Counted from the stretch's first letter, positions 1 to 11,132 are shown. The stretch: DNA of 64,000 bases from Streptomonospora salina (GCF_014204715.1 NZ_JACHLY010000001.1:4796501-4860500), one strand, 5' to 3'. Numbers and translations: made by a program. The notes: generated from the letters alone by a model not told the origin.

Positions 1-413
1 CGGCGATCCGGCGGCACATGCAGACCCTCAACGAGGTCGGACTGGGATACGTGCGCCTGGGCCAGCCCGCGACGACGCTGTCGGGGGGCGAGGCCCAGCG
101 CGTGAAGCTGGCCAGCGAGCTGCAGCGGCGCTCCACCGGCCGCACGGTCTACGTGCTCGACGAACCCACCACCGGGCTGCACTTCGAGGACATCCGCAAG
201 CTGCTGGGGGTGCTCGACCGGCTGGCCGAAGGCGGCAACACGGTCGTCGTCATCGAGCACAACCTCGACGTCGTCAAGACCGCCGACTACATCATCGACA
301 TGGGGCCCGAGGGCGGTGCGCACGGCGGCGACGTCGTCACCGCCGGAACGCCGGAGGAGGTCGCCCGAGATACGGACTCCTATACCGGGCGTTTCCTCGC
401 GAAGCTCGTATAG
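1..413 (+). CDS. uvrA: UvrA, C-terminal end (partial at window start)
   Basis: This is the last ~136 residues of excinuclease ABC subunit A, the ATPase that scans DNA for damage and loads UvrB in nucleotide excision repair. The frame is open from base 3 and ends with TAG at 411-413. Visible are the ABC signature [12 protein letters not shown], the Walker B stretch [12 protein letters not shown] and the switch histidine in [11 protein letters not shown], all diagnostic of the second UvrA ATPase domain. The 5' part lies outside the window. Another excision-repair gene, uvrC, follows 3.4 kb downstream. Confidence 0.97.
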   Translation, partial: AIRRHMQTLNEVGLGYVRLGQPATTLSGGEAQRVKLASELQRRSTGRTVYVLDEPTTGLHFEDIRKLLGVLDRLAEGGNTVVVIEHNLDVVKTADYIIDMGPEGGAHGGDVVTAGTPEEVARDTDSYTGRFLAKLV

Positions 414-460
414 TCCTCCCAGCGCCGAGCGTCGGCGTACCCGTTGCCGAGGAGTTGCCC

Positions 461-988
461 ATGAGTGCCGACACCCCCGTCGAGCGCCCGGCCGGATTCG
501 GGCGGCGGGTCGCCGCCCGGCTGATCGATCTCGTCGTGCTCGGCGGCATCGCGATGCTGTTCTCGGCACTGGTGTTCAACGCCCTGCCCGGTACCGAGGA
601 CCCGCTGCGCCTGGCGACGCTGCCCGCGCTGGTGCTCTCGGTCGGGCTGTTCGCGATCTACCTCGCCTACGAGACCGTGTTCACGGCCCTCTACGGCGCC
701 ACCCCCGGCAAGCTCTACCTCGGGTTGCGGGTGGTGCCCGCCGATCCGCCGGCCGGCGCCGCCCGGGCCGGAGCCGCTGCGGTGCTCAAGCGCTCGGTGG
801 TCCTCTACGTCTCGGTGCTGCTGAACTTCGTGCCGATCGCGAGCTTCCTGGCGCTGATGGTGTCCGTCTACGCGGTGATCTCCGCGTTCTTCGACCGGCC
901 GCGTCGCCGCGGACTGCACGACAAGGCGGGCGGGACCGCCGTCGTCAGCGGCACGGGACCCGACCGGGGCGGGGCTTCCGGCCGGTAG
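461..988 (+). CDS. RDD family membrane protein (first of a tandem pair)
   Basis: A 175-residue integral membrane protein of the RDD family. ATG at 461 is preceded by GAGGAG at 449-454. It begins with a short cytoplasmic segment, then RVAARLIDLVVLGGI, the first helix carrying the family R...D pattern. ATPGKLYLGLRVV follows in the middle, and RRGLHDKAGGTAVV at the end. Three to four hydrophobic segments are visible. RDD proteins are poorly characterised; some have been linked to ion or solute transport. A paralogue follows immediately, so the pair may act together. Specific function is unknown. Confidence 0.85.
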   Translation: MSADTPVERPAGFGRRVAARLIDLVVLGGIAMLFSALVFNALPGTEDPLRLATLPALVLSVGLFAIYLAYETVFTALYGATPGKLYLGLRVVPADPPAGAARAGAAAVLKRSVVLYVSVLLNFVPIASFLALMVSVYAVISAFFDRPRRRGLHDKAGGTAVVSGTGPDRGGASGR

Positions 989-1038
989 GGTCGGGGCGTC
1001 CCGTCGGCGTCGGCCGACGCGAGGAGGTATGGAACCCG

Positions 1039-1737
1039 ATGAGTCTCCCCCCGCCCTGGGAGGGCGACGCCGCCGGGTCCGGGCAAGCGCGGCAGCCGCC
1101 GCCGTACCGGCCCGACGGGCCGCCGTCCCCGTACGGAGAGCCGGGCGCGGCAGGCCCGCCGCCCTCTCCGCCCTACCGGCCTTCGGCCGCTCCGTCGCCG
1201 GGCCCCTCGGACCCGTCCGGTGCGTCGGGCTCCGGCCCCGGGGCACGCCGGCCGGCCCGATGGTGGGAGCGCGCCGCCGCTCGCGCGATCGACGGGCTGG
1301 CGGTCGGCGTTCCCGTGACCCTCGTCGCCCTGCTGATCTCCCTGGTGTGGGCGGGGGCGCAGTGGCTGGGCGAGAGCAGCGACGCGGTCGGGCGCAACGC
1401 CTCCATCGTCTACGGGATCGCGTTCTTCGCCCTGTTCGTGGCCTACGAGACCGTGTGCGTGCAGCGGTGGCGCCGCACCCTGGGCAAGCACCTGCTGAAG
1501 CTGGAGGTCGCGCCCGTGAGCGCGGCCGGGTGCCCGGGACCGATCCCGGTGGCGGCGATGGCCGCCCGGGCCGCGCTGTTCAACCTGGCCGGCCTGGCTT
1601 CGGCGAGTCCGGGCTGGGCGGTGCTGCTATGGATGCTGCTGCTGGTGCCGTGCGTGCTGTTGCCGCTGTGGGACCGGCCCTACCGCCAGGGACTGCACGA
1701 CAAGCTCGGCGGCACCGTCGTGGTGCACACCGGCTGA
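1039..1737 (+). CDS. RDD family membrane protein with Pro-rich N-terminus
   Basis: A 232-residue RDD protein starting at ATG 1039 behind GAGGAGG (1021-1027). The first ~70 residues are a low-complexity Pro/Gly/Ser tail with repeated PPYRP motifs, presumably cytosolic. The membrane domain then starts at RWWERAAARAIDGLAVG. It keeps the family landmarks TLGKHLLKLEV and YRQGLHDKLGGTVVVHTG. It is homologous to the gene just upstream and differs mainly by this added tail, so the two look like a tandem duplication. Function is not known. Confidence 0.83.
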   Translation: MSLPPPWEGDAAGSGQARQPPPYRPDGPPSPYGEPGAAGPPPSPPYRPSAAPSPGPSDPSGASGSGPGARRPARWWERAAARAIDGLAVGVPVTLVALLISLVWAGAQWLGESSDAVGRNASIVYGIAFFALFVAYETVCVQRWRRTLGKHLLKLEVAPVSAAGCPGPIPVAAMAARAALFNLAGLASASPGWAVLLWMLLLVPCVLLPLWDRPYRQGLHDKLGGTVVVHTG

Positions 1738-1783
1738 GTCCGCCTGCGGCACCCGGGGCGGGGACGGAGCACCCGCCCCTGCG

Positions 1784-1800
1784 TACTACAGTTCGTAGTA
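1784..1800 (+). promoter_or_regulatory. BlaI-like operator / -10 region of the Rieske gene
   Basis: TACTACAGTTCGTAGTA contains a perfect TACTAC/GTAGTA inverted repeat. Embedded in it is a plausible -10 hexamer TACAGT (1787-1792). It ends one base before the ATG at 1801, so the transcript would be leaderless. Close matches precede ctaB (55220-55236) and ctaA (58935-58951, minus strand). The arrangement resembles the TACTACA...TGTAGTA operators of BlaI/MecI-family repressors. No blaI gene is in the window. Confidence 0.55.
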
Positions 1801-2289
1801 ATGAAGACCGTAGCGGAGAGGAGCGGTGCCATGTGCGGGGGGCTCGACTGCGCCTGCCGGATCAGCCGGCGCCGGCTGATCGGCGCCGCGGGGGCCGCGG
1901 GGGCCGCCGCGCTGGGGGCGGCCGCCTGCGGATCGCCGGACGAGGGCCCGGAACCCCACGACGCGCTGCGGGGAACCGTGGTGGCCCAGACCTCCGACAT
2001 CCCGGTGGGCGGCGGGAGTGTGGTGACCGACGGCAAACTCGTGGTCACCCAGCCCGAGGAGGGCGACTTCAAGGCCTTCAGCGCCGTATGCACCCACGCC
2101 GGCTGCACCGTCCAGGAGGTCGAGACCACCGTCAACTGCCTGTGCCACGGCAGCGAGTTCGACATCGCCACCGGCGAGGTGCGCAGCGGGCCCGCGAACC
2201 GCCCGCTGGAGGAGCTGTCCGTCACCGTCGACGGCACCGACATCGTGCTCGACGACGACCCCGCGACGGGCGGTGCGGCGGGAGCCTAG
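1801..2289 (+). CDS. Rieske (2Fe-2S) domain protein with Tat/lipoprotein-like leader
   Basis: A 162-residue protein with a Rieske iron-sulfur centre, shown by CTHAGC and CLCHGSEFD, the two Cys-X-His-type ligand boxes. The N-terminus carries SRRRLIG followed by an Ala/Gly-rich hydrophobic stretch ending in AAACG, which looks like a Tat signal with a possible lipobox. It is therefore probably exported and membrane-anchored. The start at 1801 fits a leaderless transcript from the promoter at 1787-1792. ATG 1831, behind GAGAGGAG, is the alternative. It probably has a redox role; the substrate or partner is unknown. The shared operator with ctaA and ctaB suggests a link to respiration. Confidence 0.85.
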   Translation: MKTVAERSGAMCGGLDCACRISRRRLIGAAGAAGAAALGAAACGSPDEGPEPHDALRGTVVAQTSDIPVGGGSVVTDGKLVVTQPEEGDFKAFSAVCTHAGCTVQEVETTVNCLCHGSEFDIATGEVRSGPANRPLEELSVTVDGTDIVLDDDPATGGAAGA

Positions 2290-2354
2290 CCCTTCCCGGC
2301 CGCCGCAGCGGCCGACGGGCACCCGGCCACCGTGGCGCCGGATACCCCGGCCCC

Positions 2355-3548
2355 TCAGCCGTCGCCGGAGTCGCCGTCGCGGGACCCGCCTTCGCCGCCG
2401 GTCGCCAGAGAGCCGTCGGGTCCGGGGGAGCCGGCGCGCTCCGCGTAAGCGCCCCGCCGTACCGCCGACCCGGGGAGAACCGTCGCACAGGGGTCCTGGC
2501 TGCCGGCCGGACCGCCGGTGGCCAGGAACTCGGTGCGGCGCCGCGGCAGCGCCTGGGGCATCTGCTCGTTGATGTAGGTGATCAAGTGCTCCCGCAGGTC
2601 GCAGCAGAGGTCCCAGCGGGCGTCGGAGTCGGCGGTGGTGACCACCGCCCGCAGCTCGACGATGCCGTCGTCGCGGATGTCGGTGGCCTGCAGCGACCAG
2701 CGGCGGCCGTCCCACAGGGGGTGGTGGGCGACGTAGGCGCCGACTTCCTCGCGGATCCCGCCGATGGGTGCCTCCCAGTCGACCTGGAACAGCACCCAGC
2801 CGGTGATGGAGGCGCCGTGCTTGGTCCAGTTCTCGAAGGGCGTGGTGGCGAAGTAGGAGACCGGTACGATCAGGCGGCGCTCGTCCCACATACGGACGGT
2901 GACCATGGTGAGGCTGAGCTCCTCGACGCGTCCCCAATCGCTCTGGAAGACGATGACGTCGTTGATGCGCAGGGCGTTGCTGAACGCCAGTTGGAGGCCG
3001 GCGAAGATGTTTCCGAGGGTGGACTGCGCCGCTATGCCCGCCACGACCGACAGCAGGCCGGCCGAAGCCAGCAGCCCGGCGCCCAGCCCTTGGACCGCGG
3101 GGAAGGTGAACAGGATCGCGGCCGTGGCGATGACGCCGATGATGCTGGCGGCGATGCGCCGCAGCAGCCGGACTTGGGTCTGCAGACGCCGCGAGTGGTG
3201 GTCGTCGTCGTCGCTGTTGGAGGAGAGCCGGTCCAGCACCGTGTCGGTCACGGCATAGGCCACGCCCAGCGCGAACCACGTCATGGTCGCGATCATCAGG
3301 ATCGTCATGAAGTGGTCGACCACCGGGAACAGCGCGCGGTCGGCCATGTCCTGCCGGGCGGGCAGGGCGACGTTGATAGCGATGACCGAGGCGGCCGCGT
3401 AGGCCGAGAACCGGCAGTGCCGCACCAGCGGCCGGGCGATCGGCGAGACTTTCGTGAGCTGGTGGGTGAGCAGCCAGTGCGCCACCATGACGATGAGCGC
3501 CGCGACCAGGACGGCCGCGCCGATCCCGAGCCACTGCATGAAGCTCAC
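2355..3548 (-). CDS. MscS-family mechanosensitive ion channel
   Basis: A 397-residue small-conductance mechanosensitive channel starting with GTG at 3548. Four or five hydrophobic helices precede the pore helix LASAGLLSVVAGIAAQSTLGNIFAG. That helix is followed by the beta domain INDVIVFQSDWGRVEELSLTMV and the usual C-terminal alpha/beta domain. A charged cytosolic loop (SSNSDDDDHHSRR) separates the sensor helices from the pore. Such channels release osmolytes on hypo-osmotic shock. The last ~60 residues are low-complexity Gly/Ser/Asp. The gene is convergent with the Rieske gene and divergent from uvrC. Confidence 0.9.
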   Translation of the reverse strand: MSFMQWLGIGAAVLVAALIVMVAHWLLTHQLTKVSPIARPLVRHCRFSAYAAASVIAINVALPARQDMADRALFPVVDHFMTILMIATMTWFALGVAYAVTDTVLDRLSSNSDDDDHHSRRLQTQVRLLRRIAASIIGVIATAAILFTFPAVQGLGAGLLASAGLLSVVAGIAAQSTLGNIFAGLQLAFSNALRINDVIVFQSDWGRVEELSLTMVTVRMWDERRLIVPVSYFATTPFENWTKHGASITGWVLFQVDWEAPIGGIREEVGAYVAHHPLWDGRRWSLQATDIRDDGIVELRAVVTTADSDARWDLCCDLREHLITYINEQMPQALPRRRTEFLATGGPAGSQDPCATVLPGSAVRRGAYAERAGSPGPDGSLATGGEGGSRDGDSGDG

Positions 3549-3798
3549 GGGAGCAGCCCCCTCGATTCAGAAAGCACGGTCAGTACCAGCCCAACGTAGG
3601 GTATACGGATACCGAATCGTGACGTTTGCCGAGTGATTCAACCCATGGGCGCATGATGTCGGAATCCGGCCACAGCCTAGGCGCCGCGCCTCGGGATCGG
3701 CACAGGGCGGGGCGTATACGGGATTTCGGTCGCTGCGCGGCGGTCGCGGACCGCCGGTCGAGTGGCCGAGCACCCGCCCGGCCGACCACAATGGAGGT

Positions 3799-5904
3799 AT
3801 GCCAGCCCAACCCCATCTGCGGCCCCGTCCCGGCTCGATCCCCACCTCTCCGGGGGTCTACCGGTTCCGCGACTCCCATGGGCGGGTCATCTACGTTGGC
3901 AAGGCGAAGAACCTGCGCGCGCGGCTGTCCTCCTACTTCCAGGACTTCGCGGCGCTGCACCCGCGCACCCAGACCATGGTCTCCACCGCCGCCGACGTCG
4001 ACTGGACCGTCGTGGGAACCGAGGTCGAGGCCCTCCAGCTGGAGTACTCCTGGATCAAGGAGTACGACCCCCGGTTCAACGTCAAGTACCGCGACGACAA
4101 GAGCTACCCCTACCTCGCGGTCACCATGAACGAGGAGGTCCCCCGCGTCCAGGTGATGCGCGGCGCCAAGCGCAAGGGCGTGCGCTACTTCGGCCCGTAC
4201 GGCCACGCCTGGGCGATCCGCGAGACCGTCGACCTCCTGCTGCGCGTATTCCCGGTGCGCACGTGCTCGGCCGGCGTCTACCGCAGCGCCCGCAACGCCG
4301 GCCGGCCCTGCCTGCTGGGCTACATCGACAAGTGCTCGGCGCCGTGCGTGGGCCGCATCGACGCCGACGAGCACCGCAGACTCGCCGAGGACTTCTGCTC
4401 CTTCATGGCCGGCGACACCGGCCGGTTCATCCGCACGCTGGAGCAGCGCATGCGCGACGCGGCCGCCGATCAGGAGTACGAGCGGGCCGCGCGCATGCGC
4501 GACGACATCCAGGCGCTGCGCACCGCCTTGGAGAAGCAGTCGGTCGTGCTGGGCGAGGCCACCGACTGCGACGTCATCGCCCTGTCCGAGGACCAGTTGG
4601 AGGCCGCCGCCCAGGTTTTCTACGTGCGCGGCGGGCGCATCCGCGGCCAGCGGGGCTGGGTCGTCGACAAGGTCGAGGACGTCGGGACCGGCGAGCTCGT
4701 CGAGCGGTTCCTGGCCCAGGCCTACGGCGGCGACGGCGGCGGACCGGGAACCGAACCCGCCGATGACGGGGGTGCGACCGGGTCGGCCGTCCCCCGCGAG
4801 GTACTGGTCTCGGCCGAGCCGGCCGACCGCGACGCCGTGGTCGCCTGGCTCAGCGAGCGCCGCGGTTCCTCCGTCGACCTGCGGGTGCCCCAGCGCGGCG
4901 ACAAGAAGACGCTGATGGAGACCGTCGCCAAGAACGCCGACCAGGCGCTGGCCCGGCACAAGACCCAGCGCGCCGGCGACCTCACCACGCGCAGCCGGGC
5001 GCTGAGCGAGATCCAGGAGGCCCTGGGGCTGGATGAGGCTCCGCTGCGCATCGAGTGCTTCGACGTCTCCACCCTCATGGGCGAGAACGTGGTGGCGTCG
5101 ATGGTGGTGTTCGAGGACGGTCTGGCACGCAAGCCGGAGTACCGCCGCTTCAGCATCCGCGGTTCGGGGCGCGCCCAGGGCGCCGAACACGACGACGTCG
5201 CCTCGATGTACGAGGTCGTCAAGCGCCGGTTCTCCCGCTACCTGGAGGAGAGCCGCCGCACCGGCGAGCTCGACCGGATGGGCGCCGAGACGGGGGAGGA
5301 CGCCGCGTCCGCCGGGGAGCCGGAGCCCGGCGCCGGAGGCGGGAGCGGATCCGCCGCCCCCGAGGCCCAGGGGTCCGCCAAGTTCGCCTACCCTCCTAAC
5401 CTGGTAGTGGTCGACGGCGGCCGGCCCCAGGTGCAGGCCGCACGGCGCGCCTTGGACGAGCTCGGTATCGACGACATCGCGGTGTGCGGACTGGCGAAGC
5501 GGCTGGAAGAGGTGTGGCTGCCCGACGACGAGGACCCGGTCATCCTGCCCCGGGCGGGCGAAGGGCTCTACATGCTCCAGCGCGTCCGCGACGAAGCGCA
5601 CCGCTTCGCCATCACCTACCACCGCCAGAAGCGCGCCAAGGCGCTCACCGGAAGCGCCCTGGACGACGTTCCCGGCCTGGGACCCGCGCGGCGCAACGCG
5701 CTGCTCACGCACTTCGGGTCGGTCAAGAAGCTGGCGGCGGCGACGGAGGAGGAGATCGCCCAGGTGCCCGGAATCGGCACGACCACCGCCGGCGTGATCC
5801 ACGCACGGCTCTCCGGCCAGGACCGGGAGGGAAACCATGACAGGGGCGGCGCCCGCGCCGGGGAACGCGGCACGGCAGACGGAAGTGATCAGCACCATGG
5901 GTGA
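3799..5904 (+). CDS. uvrC: Excinuclease ABC subunit C
   Basis: UvrC, the dual-incision nuclease of nucleotide excision repair; 701 residues, ATG at 3799 behind GGAGGT. Domains in order: a GIY-YIG nuclease ([20 protein letters not shown], ~15-100); a UVR motif ([17 protein letters not shown], ~215-245); an RNase H-like nuclease ([20 protein letters not shown], then [14 protein letters not shown]); and two C-terminal helix-hairpin-helix motifs ([33 protein letters not shown]). Two Gly/Asp/Glu-rich insertions (near residues 313-330 and 495-525) make it slightly long. Its 3' end overlaps rapZ by 68 nt in another frame. Confidence 0.97.
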   Translation: MPAQPHLRPRPGSIPTSPGVYRFRDSHGRVIYVGKAKNLRARLSSYFQDFAALHPRTQTMVSTAADVDWTVVGTEVEALQLEYSWIKEYDPRFNVKYRDDKSYPYLAVTMNEEVPRVQVMRGAKRKGVRYFGPYGHAWAIRETVDLLLRVFPVRTCSAGVYRSARNAGRPCLLGYIDKCSAPCVGRIDADEHRRLAEDFCSFMAGDTGRFIRTLEQRMRDAAADQEYERAARMRDDIQALRTALEKQSVVLGEATDCDVIALSEDQLEAAAQVFYVRGGRIRGQRGWVVDKVEDVGTGELVERFLAQAYGGDGGGPGTEPADDGGATGSAVPREVLVSAEPADRDAVVAWLSERRGSSVDLRVPQRGDKKTLMETVAKNADQALARHKTQRAGDLTTRSRALSEIQEALGLDEAPLRIECFDVSTLMGENVVASMVVFEDGLARKPEYRRFSIRGSGRAQGAEHDDVASMYEVVKRRFSRYLEESRRTGELDRMGAETGEDAASAGEPEPGAGGGSGSAAPEAQGSAKFAYPPNLVVVDGGRPQVQAARRALDELGIDDIAVCGLAKRLEEVWLPDDEDPVILPRAGEGLYMLQRVRDEAHRFAITYHRQKRAKALTGSALDDVPGLGPARRNALLTHFGSVKKLAAATEEEIAQVPGIGTTTAGVIHARLSGQDREGNHDRGGARAGERGTADGSDQHHG

Positions 5905-6796
5905 CGACCAGCCCAACGGCAGCCTCAGCGGGGAGCTCCCGCCCGAGATCGTGGTCGTCACCGGCATGTCCGGCGCCGGCCGCAGCACCGCCGCGCGCGC
6001 ACTGGAGGACCTGGACTGGTTCGTCGTCGACAACCTGCCTCCGGGACTGCTGCCGACGATGATCGACCTCGCGGGCCGCACCCAGGGCGCGGTCCCCCGC
6101 GTGGCGGCGGTGGTCGACGTGCGCAGCATGGCTTTCACCGAGGACCTGCTCTCCACGGTCGAGGAGCTGCGGCGGCGCGGGATCACCGTGCGCGTGGTCT
6201 TCCTCGAGGCCGGCGACGACACCCTGGTCCGCCGCTTCGAGAGCGTGCGCCGGCCGCACCCGCTGCAGGGCGACGGCCGGCTCACCGACGGAATCGCCCG
6301 CGAGCGCGAGACGCTGCACGCCATCCGGGGGGCGGCCGACCTCGTCATCGACACGTCGCAGCTCAACGTCCACCAGCTCAAAGCCAAGGTCATCGGCTTC
6401 TTCGGCGAGGCCGAGGAGGAGCGTCCGCGCGCCAACGTGGTGTCGTTCGGCTACAAGCACGGGCTGCCCGTCGACGCCGACATGGTGCTGGACTGCCGCT
6501 TCCTGCCCAACCCGCACTGGATTCCGGAGCTGCGGGCGATGAACGGCCGCGACGCCCCGGTCCGCGAGTACGTGCTGGCCCAGACCGGGGCCAAGGAGCT
6601 GGTCGACTCCTACGCCGAGGTGCTGCGGCTGGTGATCGACGGCTACCAGCGCGAGGGCAAGCACTACATGACCCTGGCCGTGGGCTGCACCGGAGGCAAG
6701 CACCGCAGCGTGGCCATGGCGGAGCGGTTCGGCGAGCGCCTGCGCGAGCAGGGGCTGGAGGTCCACGTCGTGCACCGCGACCTCGGCCAGGAGTGA
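5837..6796 (+). CDS. rapZ: RapZ/YvcJ-family RNase adapter / nucleotide-binding protein
   Basis: A 319-residue P-loop protein of the RapZ (YvcJ) family. The Walker A motif is GMSGAGRS (residues 43-50). The C-terminal domain ends with the hallmark [17 protein letters not shown]. In E. coli the family member guides RNase E to a small RNA. In actinomycetes the role is less clear, but the gene is nearly always followed by yvcK and whiA, as here. The start at 5837 has GGGAGGG at 5826-5832 and lies inside the uvrC 3' end, implying translational coupling. An internal ATG at 5899 could give a shorter product. Confidence 0.95.
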   Translation: MTGAAPAPGNAARQTEVISTMGDDQPNGSLSGELPPEIVVVTGMSGAGRSTAARALEDLDWFVVDNLPPGLLPTMIDLAGRTQGAVPRVAAVVDVRSMAFTEDLLSTVEELRRRGITVRVVFLEAGDDTLVRRFESVRRPHPLQGDGRLTDGIARERETLHAIRGAADLVIDTSQLNVHQLKAKVIGFFGEAEEERPRANVVSFGYKHGLPVDADMVLDCRFLPNPHWIPELRAMNGRDAPVREYVLAQTGAKELVDSYAEVLRLVIDGYQREGKHYMTLAVGCTGGKHRSVAMAERFGERLREQGLEVHVVHRDLGQE

Positions 6797-6989
6797 CGGG
6801 CCGCTGAAGGGCCGCGCCCCGGCGATCGGCGCACCGGCGGGGGCGGCGGTACGGTCGGTGACCGCGGAGCACGATCGCGCCCGAGCCGCGCCCCAGCATC
6901 GGCTCGATCCCCGCCGGCGCCGCCGGGGGCGGGGCGGAAGCGTCGGCGGCTGCCCCCTGGAGACCGGGACACGAGGTACGCAGAGGCAC

Positions 6990-8018
6990 ATGGCAGACAA
7001 CATCCCCGCCGGCGGCGGGAGGGCGGTAAGCGGTGCGGTCCCGGGGACCGCGGCCGACGAGGCCGAGCGCGCGAGCCCTCCGCGGGTCGTGGCGCTGGGC
7101 GGCGGGCACGGACTGCACGCGTCGCTGTCGGCGCTGCGCCGGGTCACCACCGACGTGACGGCCGTCGTGACGGTCGCCGACGACGGCGGTTCCAGCGGCC
7201 GGTTGCGCAGGGAGCTGGGGGTGCTGCCGCCCGGTGACCTGCGCATGGCGCTGGCGGCGCTGTGCGGCGACGACGAATGGGGCCATACCTGGAGCGAGGT
7301 CGTCCAGCACCGGTTCCGCTCGGAGGGGGAGCTGCACGGGCACGCGGTGGGCAACCTGCTCATCGTGGCGCTGTGGGAGCTGCTCGGCGACTCCGTGGCC
7401 GGGCTGGACTGGGTGGGCCAGCTGCTGGGCGCCCACGGTCGGGTGCTGCCGATGTCCTCGGTGCCGCTGGACATCGTCGCCGAGGTCGAAGGCGCCGACC
7501 CCGCGCGCCCGTACGAGATCAGCACGGTGCGCGGGCAGGTCGCCTGCGCCGGTACCCGCGGCCGGGTGCGGTCGATCTCGCTGGTGCCCGAGGCGCCCCC
7601 GGCGTCCCAGCAGGCGGTCAAGGCGGTGCGCGAGGCCGACTGGGTCGTGTTCGGGCCGGGGTCGTGGTTCACCAGTGTGCTCCCGCACCTGCTGGTGCCC
7701 GAGCTCGCCGAGGCTCTGGTCGACACCCCGGCGCGCCGGATGGTCGCGTTGAACCTCTCCCCGCAGAAGGGCGAGACCGACGGCTTCCGCCCCGAGACCT
7801 ACCTGGAGGTGCTGGCCGCGCACGCGCCCCGGCTGGGCATCGACGCGGTGCTGGCCGACAGCGGGGTCGTCGGCGATACCACGCGGGTCGGCGAGGTCGC
7901 CAAGGAGATGGGCGGCAGGCTGGTCGTGCGCGACGTCGCCTCCGGTGACGGGTCGCCGCGCCACGATCCCGATCTGCTCGCCGCCGCGTTCGACGAAGTG
8001 GTTTCGGCGCCGCGCTGA
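6990..8018 (+). CDS. yvcK: YvcK/CofD-like gluconeogenesis factor
   Basis: A 342-residue protein of the YvcK (CofD-like) family, which binds UDP-sugars and is needed for growth on gluconeogenic carbon and for cell-wall homeostasis in other Gram-positives. The Rossmann start RVVALGGGHGLHASL is followed by VTVADDGGSSGRLRRELG and PPGDLRMALAAL, the family signature. ATG 6990 has AGAGG at 6982-6986. The ~30 residues before the core are low complexity. The rapZ-yvcK-whiA order is the classic conserved triplet; a 193-nt gap from rapZ could hold its own promoter. Confidence 0.95.
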   Translation: MADNIPAGGGRAVSGAVPGTAADEAERASPPRVVALGGGHGLHASLSALRRVTTDVTAVVTVADDGGSSGRLRRELGVLPPGDLRMALAALCGDDEWGHTWSEVVQHRFRSEGELHGHAVGNLLIVALWELLGDSVAGLDWVGQLLGAHGRVLPMSSVPLDIVAEVEGADPARPYEISTVRGQVACAGTRGRVRSISLVPEAPPASQQAVKAVREADWVVFGPGSWFTSVLPHLLVPELAEALVDTPARRMVALNLSPQKGETDGFRPETYLEVLAAHAPRLGIDAVLADSGVVGDTTRVGEVAKEMGGRLVVRDVASGDGSPRHDPDLLAAAFDEVVSAPR

Positions 8019-8083
8019 CGGGGTGCGGGCGTCCGTCCCCGGCTCGGGGGTTGGCGCGCCGCGGCAGCGGGCATCCAGCCGAC

Positions 8084-8512
8084 ATGGGCACGCAGCACGC
8101 AAGCACCCCGAGCGCCGGCGGCATCCGCCTGGCCCGCGTGCGCGACACCCTCGGGCAGGAGCCGCCGTCCGGGCGGGTGTTCCTGGTCGACCGGCTGTGG
8201 CCGCGCGGCGTGCGCAAGACGTCGGTGCACTACGACGCCTGGTTGCAGGACGCCGCGCCCAGTACCGAACTGCGTCGTTGGCTGCACGCCGACCCCGACC
8301 GCTGGGAGGGGTTCGTCGAGCGGTACCGGGCCGAGCTCGCCGACCGCCCCGAGGCGTTGCGCCCCATCCGCGAGGCCCTCGCCGAGGGGCCGGTGACACT
8401 GCTCTACGGGGCGCGCGACACCGAGCGCAACCACGCGCTCGTGCTGCGCGACGTCCTGCTGGATGCGGAGGGGGCCGACGCGGCCGCCGACTCCGACCGG
8501 GCGGGGGAGTAG
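8084..8512 (+). CDS. DUF488 (YeaO-like) protein
   Basis: A 142-residue DUF488 protein. Family motifs are VDRLWPRGVRKTSVHYDAWL, DAAPSTELRRWLHADPDRW and TLLYGARDTERNHALVL. The biochemical function of this family is unknown. It interrupts the usual yvcK-whiA pair, which suggests a later insertion between the two. The in-frame ATG at 8084 was preferred because homology starts shortly after it; an upstream TTG at 8051 would add 11 residues. Confidence 0.85.
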   Translation: MGTQHASTPSAGGIRLARVRDTLGQEPPSGRVFLVDRLWPRGVRKTSVHYDAWLQDAAPSTELRRWLHADPDRWEGFVERYRAELADRPEALRPIREALAEGPVTLLYGARDTERNHALVLRDVLLDAEGADAAADSDRAGE

Positions 8513-8764
8513 CGGCGCCGACCGGTCCGGTGGCGGTGCGTACGTCCGGTGCGGGCCGGGCGTTCGTCGGGGCCGGTGCCGAGGCGGCATTCGGTAGAGA
8601 TCCGCACGGATCGGAAATCCCGACGCGCCGTTTCGAGCAGGGAGTTTGGACACGCGGGCGATGGCGTGGCCTTTGCTCGCACGTTAAGTAGGCTCGTGAG
8701 CGGAGTGCACGGTCGGCGGGCCGCGCCAGGCATGTGGAGTTCGAGTAGCGAGGGGACGGCGTCC

Positions 8765-9745
8765 ATGGCGATGACCGGCGTGGTGAAGGACGAGTTGAGC
8801 CGGCTGACCGTTCTCAAGCCGTGTTGCCGCAAGGCCGAAGTCTCCACGATCCTGCGCTTCACCGGAGGACTGCACCTGGTCGGCGGCCGCATCGTGATAG
8901 AGGCCGAGCTCGACACCGGCGCTGCGGCGCGCCGGCTGCGCAAGGACATCTCCGAGGTCTTCGGCCACGAGTCCGAGGTGGTCGTGCTGTCGCCCAGCGG
9001 CCTGCGCAAGGGCAACCGCTACGTCGTGCGGGTCATCAAGGACGGCGAGAGCCTGGCCCGCCAGACCGGTCTGCTCGACAACAACGGCCGCCCGGTGCGC
9101 GGCCTGCCCCGCCACGTGGTCGCCGGGGGCTCCTGCGACGCCGAGTCGGCCTGGCGCGGAGCCTTCATCGCCCACGGGTCGCTGACCGAGCCGGGCCGTT
9201 CGATGTCGCTGGAGGTCACCTGCCCCGGCCCCGAAGCCGCGCTCGCCTTGGTGGGTGCCGCGCGGCGGCTGAAGGTGCAGGGCAAGGCCCGCGAGGTCCG
9301 CGGCGTCGACCGGGTGGTGGTGCGCGACGGCGACTCGATCGGGGCCCTGCTGACCATGCTCGGCGCCCACGAGAGCGTGCTGGCCTGGGAGGAGCGCCGG
9401 ATGCGCCGCGAGGTGCGTGCGACGGCCAACCGGCTGGCCAACTTCGACGACGCCAACCTGCGCCGCAGCGCCCGGGCCGCGGTGGCCGCGGGCGCCCGGG
9501 TCGAGCGGGCGCTGGAGATCCTCGGCCAGGAAGCCCCCGACCACCTGGTGGAGGCGGGCCGGCTGCGCCTGGCGCACAAGCAGGCGTCGCTGGAGGAACT
9601 GGGCCAGCTGTCGTCGCCGCCGCTGACCAAGGACGCGATCGCCGGGCGGATCCGCCGCCTGCTGGCCATGGCCGACAAGCGCGCCGTGGACCAGGGCATC
9701 TCCGGCACGGACGCGAACCTGACCGCGGACATGCTGGTGCCCTGA
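8765..9745 (+). CDS. whiA: Sporulation transcription regulator WhiA
   Basis: WhiA, a DNA-binding protein with a LAGLIDADG-like N-terminal domain and a C-terminal helix-turn-helix. In Streptomyces it acts with WhiB to start sporulation septation; in Bacillus it affects chromosome segregation. The 326-residue product begins [14 protein letters not shown], typical of the family. The endonuclease-like fold has lost catalysis throughout the family. The C-terminus carries the HTH region [26 protein letters not shown] 252-nt leader separates it from DUF488, enough for an autoregulated promoter. Confidence 0.97.
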   Translation: MAMTGVVKDELSRLTVLKPCCRKAEVSTILRFTGGLHLVGGRIVIEAELDTGAAARRLRKDISEVFGHESEVVVLSPSGLRKGNRYVVRVIKDGESLARQTGLLDNNGRPVRGLPRHVVAGGSCDAESAWRGAFIAHGSLTEPGRSMSLEVTCPGPEAALALVGAARRLKVQGKAREVRGVDRVVVRDGDSIGALLTMLGAHESVLAWEERRMRREVRATANRLANFDDANLRRSARAAVAAGARVERALEILGQEAPDHLVEAGRLRLAHKQASLEELGQLSSPPLTKDAIAGRIRRLLAMADKRAVDQGISGTDANLTADMLVP

Positions 9746-10099
9746 CCCGCCGTGCGGGCCGTGCCCGCTGTGCCGGTGCCCGGGACCGGGATTCCGGGAG
9801 TGCGGTGCGGTCGGCGGTTCCGCGCCTGTCGCCCGGAACCGGTGGAGAGTGTGCGGTTTTGTGAGCGTCGGACCGTACCGGGAAACTTCGGAAAATGGTC
9901 TAGACCTTAGCTGGCGGCGGTGCGAGCATGGTCCGGGCGCCGAGGCCCCGCGGCCCTCCCGCACCGGGCCCGCACCGGGCCACCGGTGGGGTGGAGCGAT
10001 AGGCTCGGAAACGACATCCCGGCGCCCGACTTCCGCGGTCCGGCCCTGTCGGCCGACCGTGATGGCAGTACCTTCCGATACGTGAGGAGCTTGGTTACC
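9746..10099 (+). other. whiA-gap intergenic region
   Basis: A 354-nt gene-free stretch. It holds the dre-like palindrome at 9894-9909. The gap start is preceded by GTGAGGAGC at 10082-10090. No convincing coding frame was seen. Confidence 0.6.
9894..9909 (+). promoter_or_regulatory. Candidate DasR (dre-like) operator upstream of gap
   Basis: AATGGTCTAGACCTTA contains the perfect palindrome GGTCTAGACC within TGGTCTAGACC. The published DasR-responsive element of streptomycetes has the core TGGTCTAGACCA. The site sits ~190 nt before the gap start. DasR is a GntR-family repressor that senses amino-sugar phosphates. No dasR gene is in the window, so the assignment rests only on motif identity. Confidence 0.5.
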
Positions 10100-11104
<1,005 letters not shown>

Positions 11105-11132
11105 ACCGCACGCCCCCGGGCGCGCCGACGCA

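Noticed and set aside
3600-3613. GGTAT-ACGG-ATACC inverted repeat between mscS and uvrC
   Set aside because: Short arms and no matching copy elsewhere in the window; may be chance.
5837-5904. 68-nt overlap of uvrC and rapZ as a possible frameshift
   Set aside because: Both ends are consistent with intact proteins. The rapZ start has its own ribosome site, so this is ordinary overlap.
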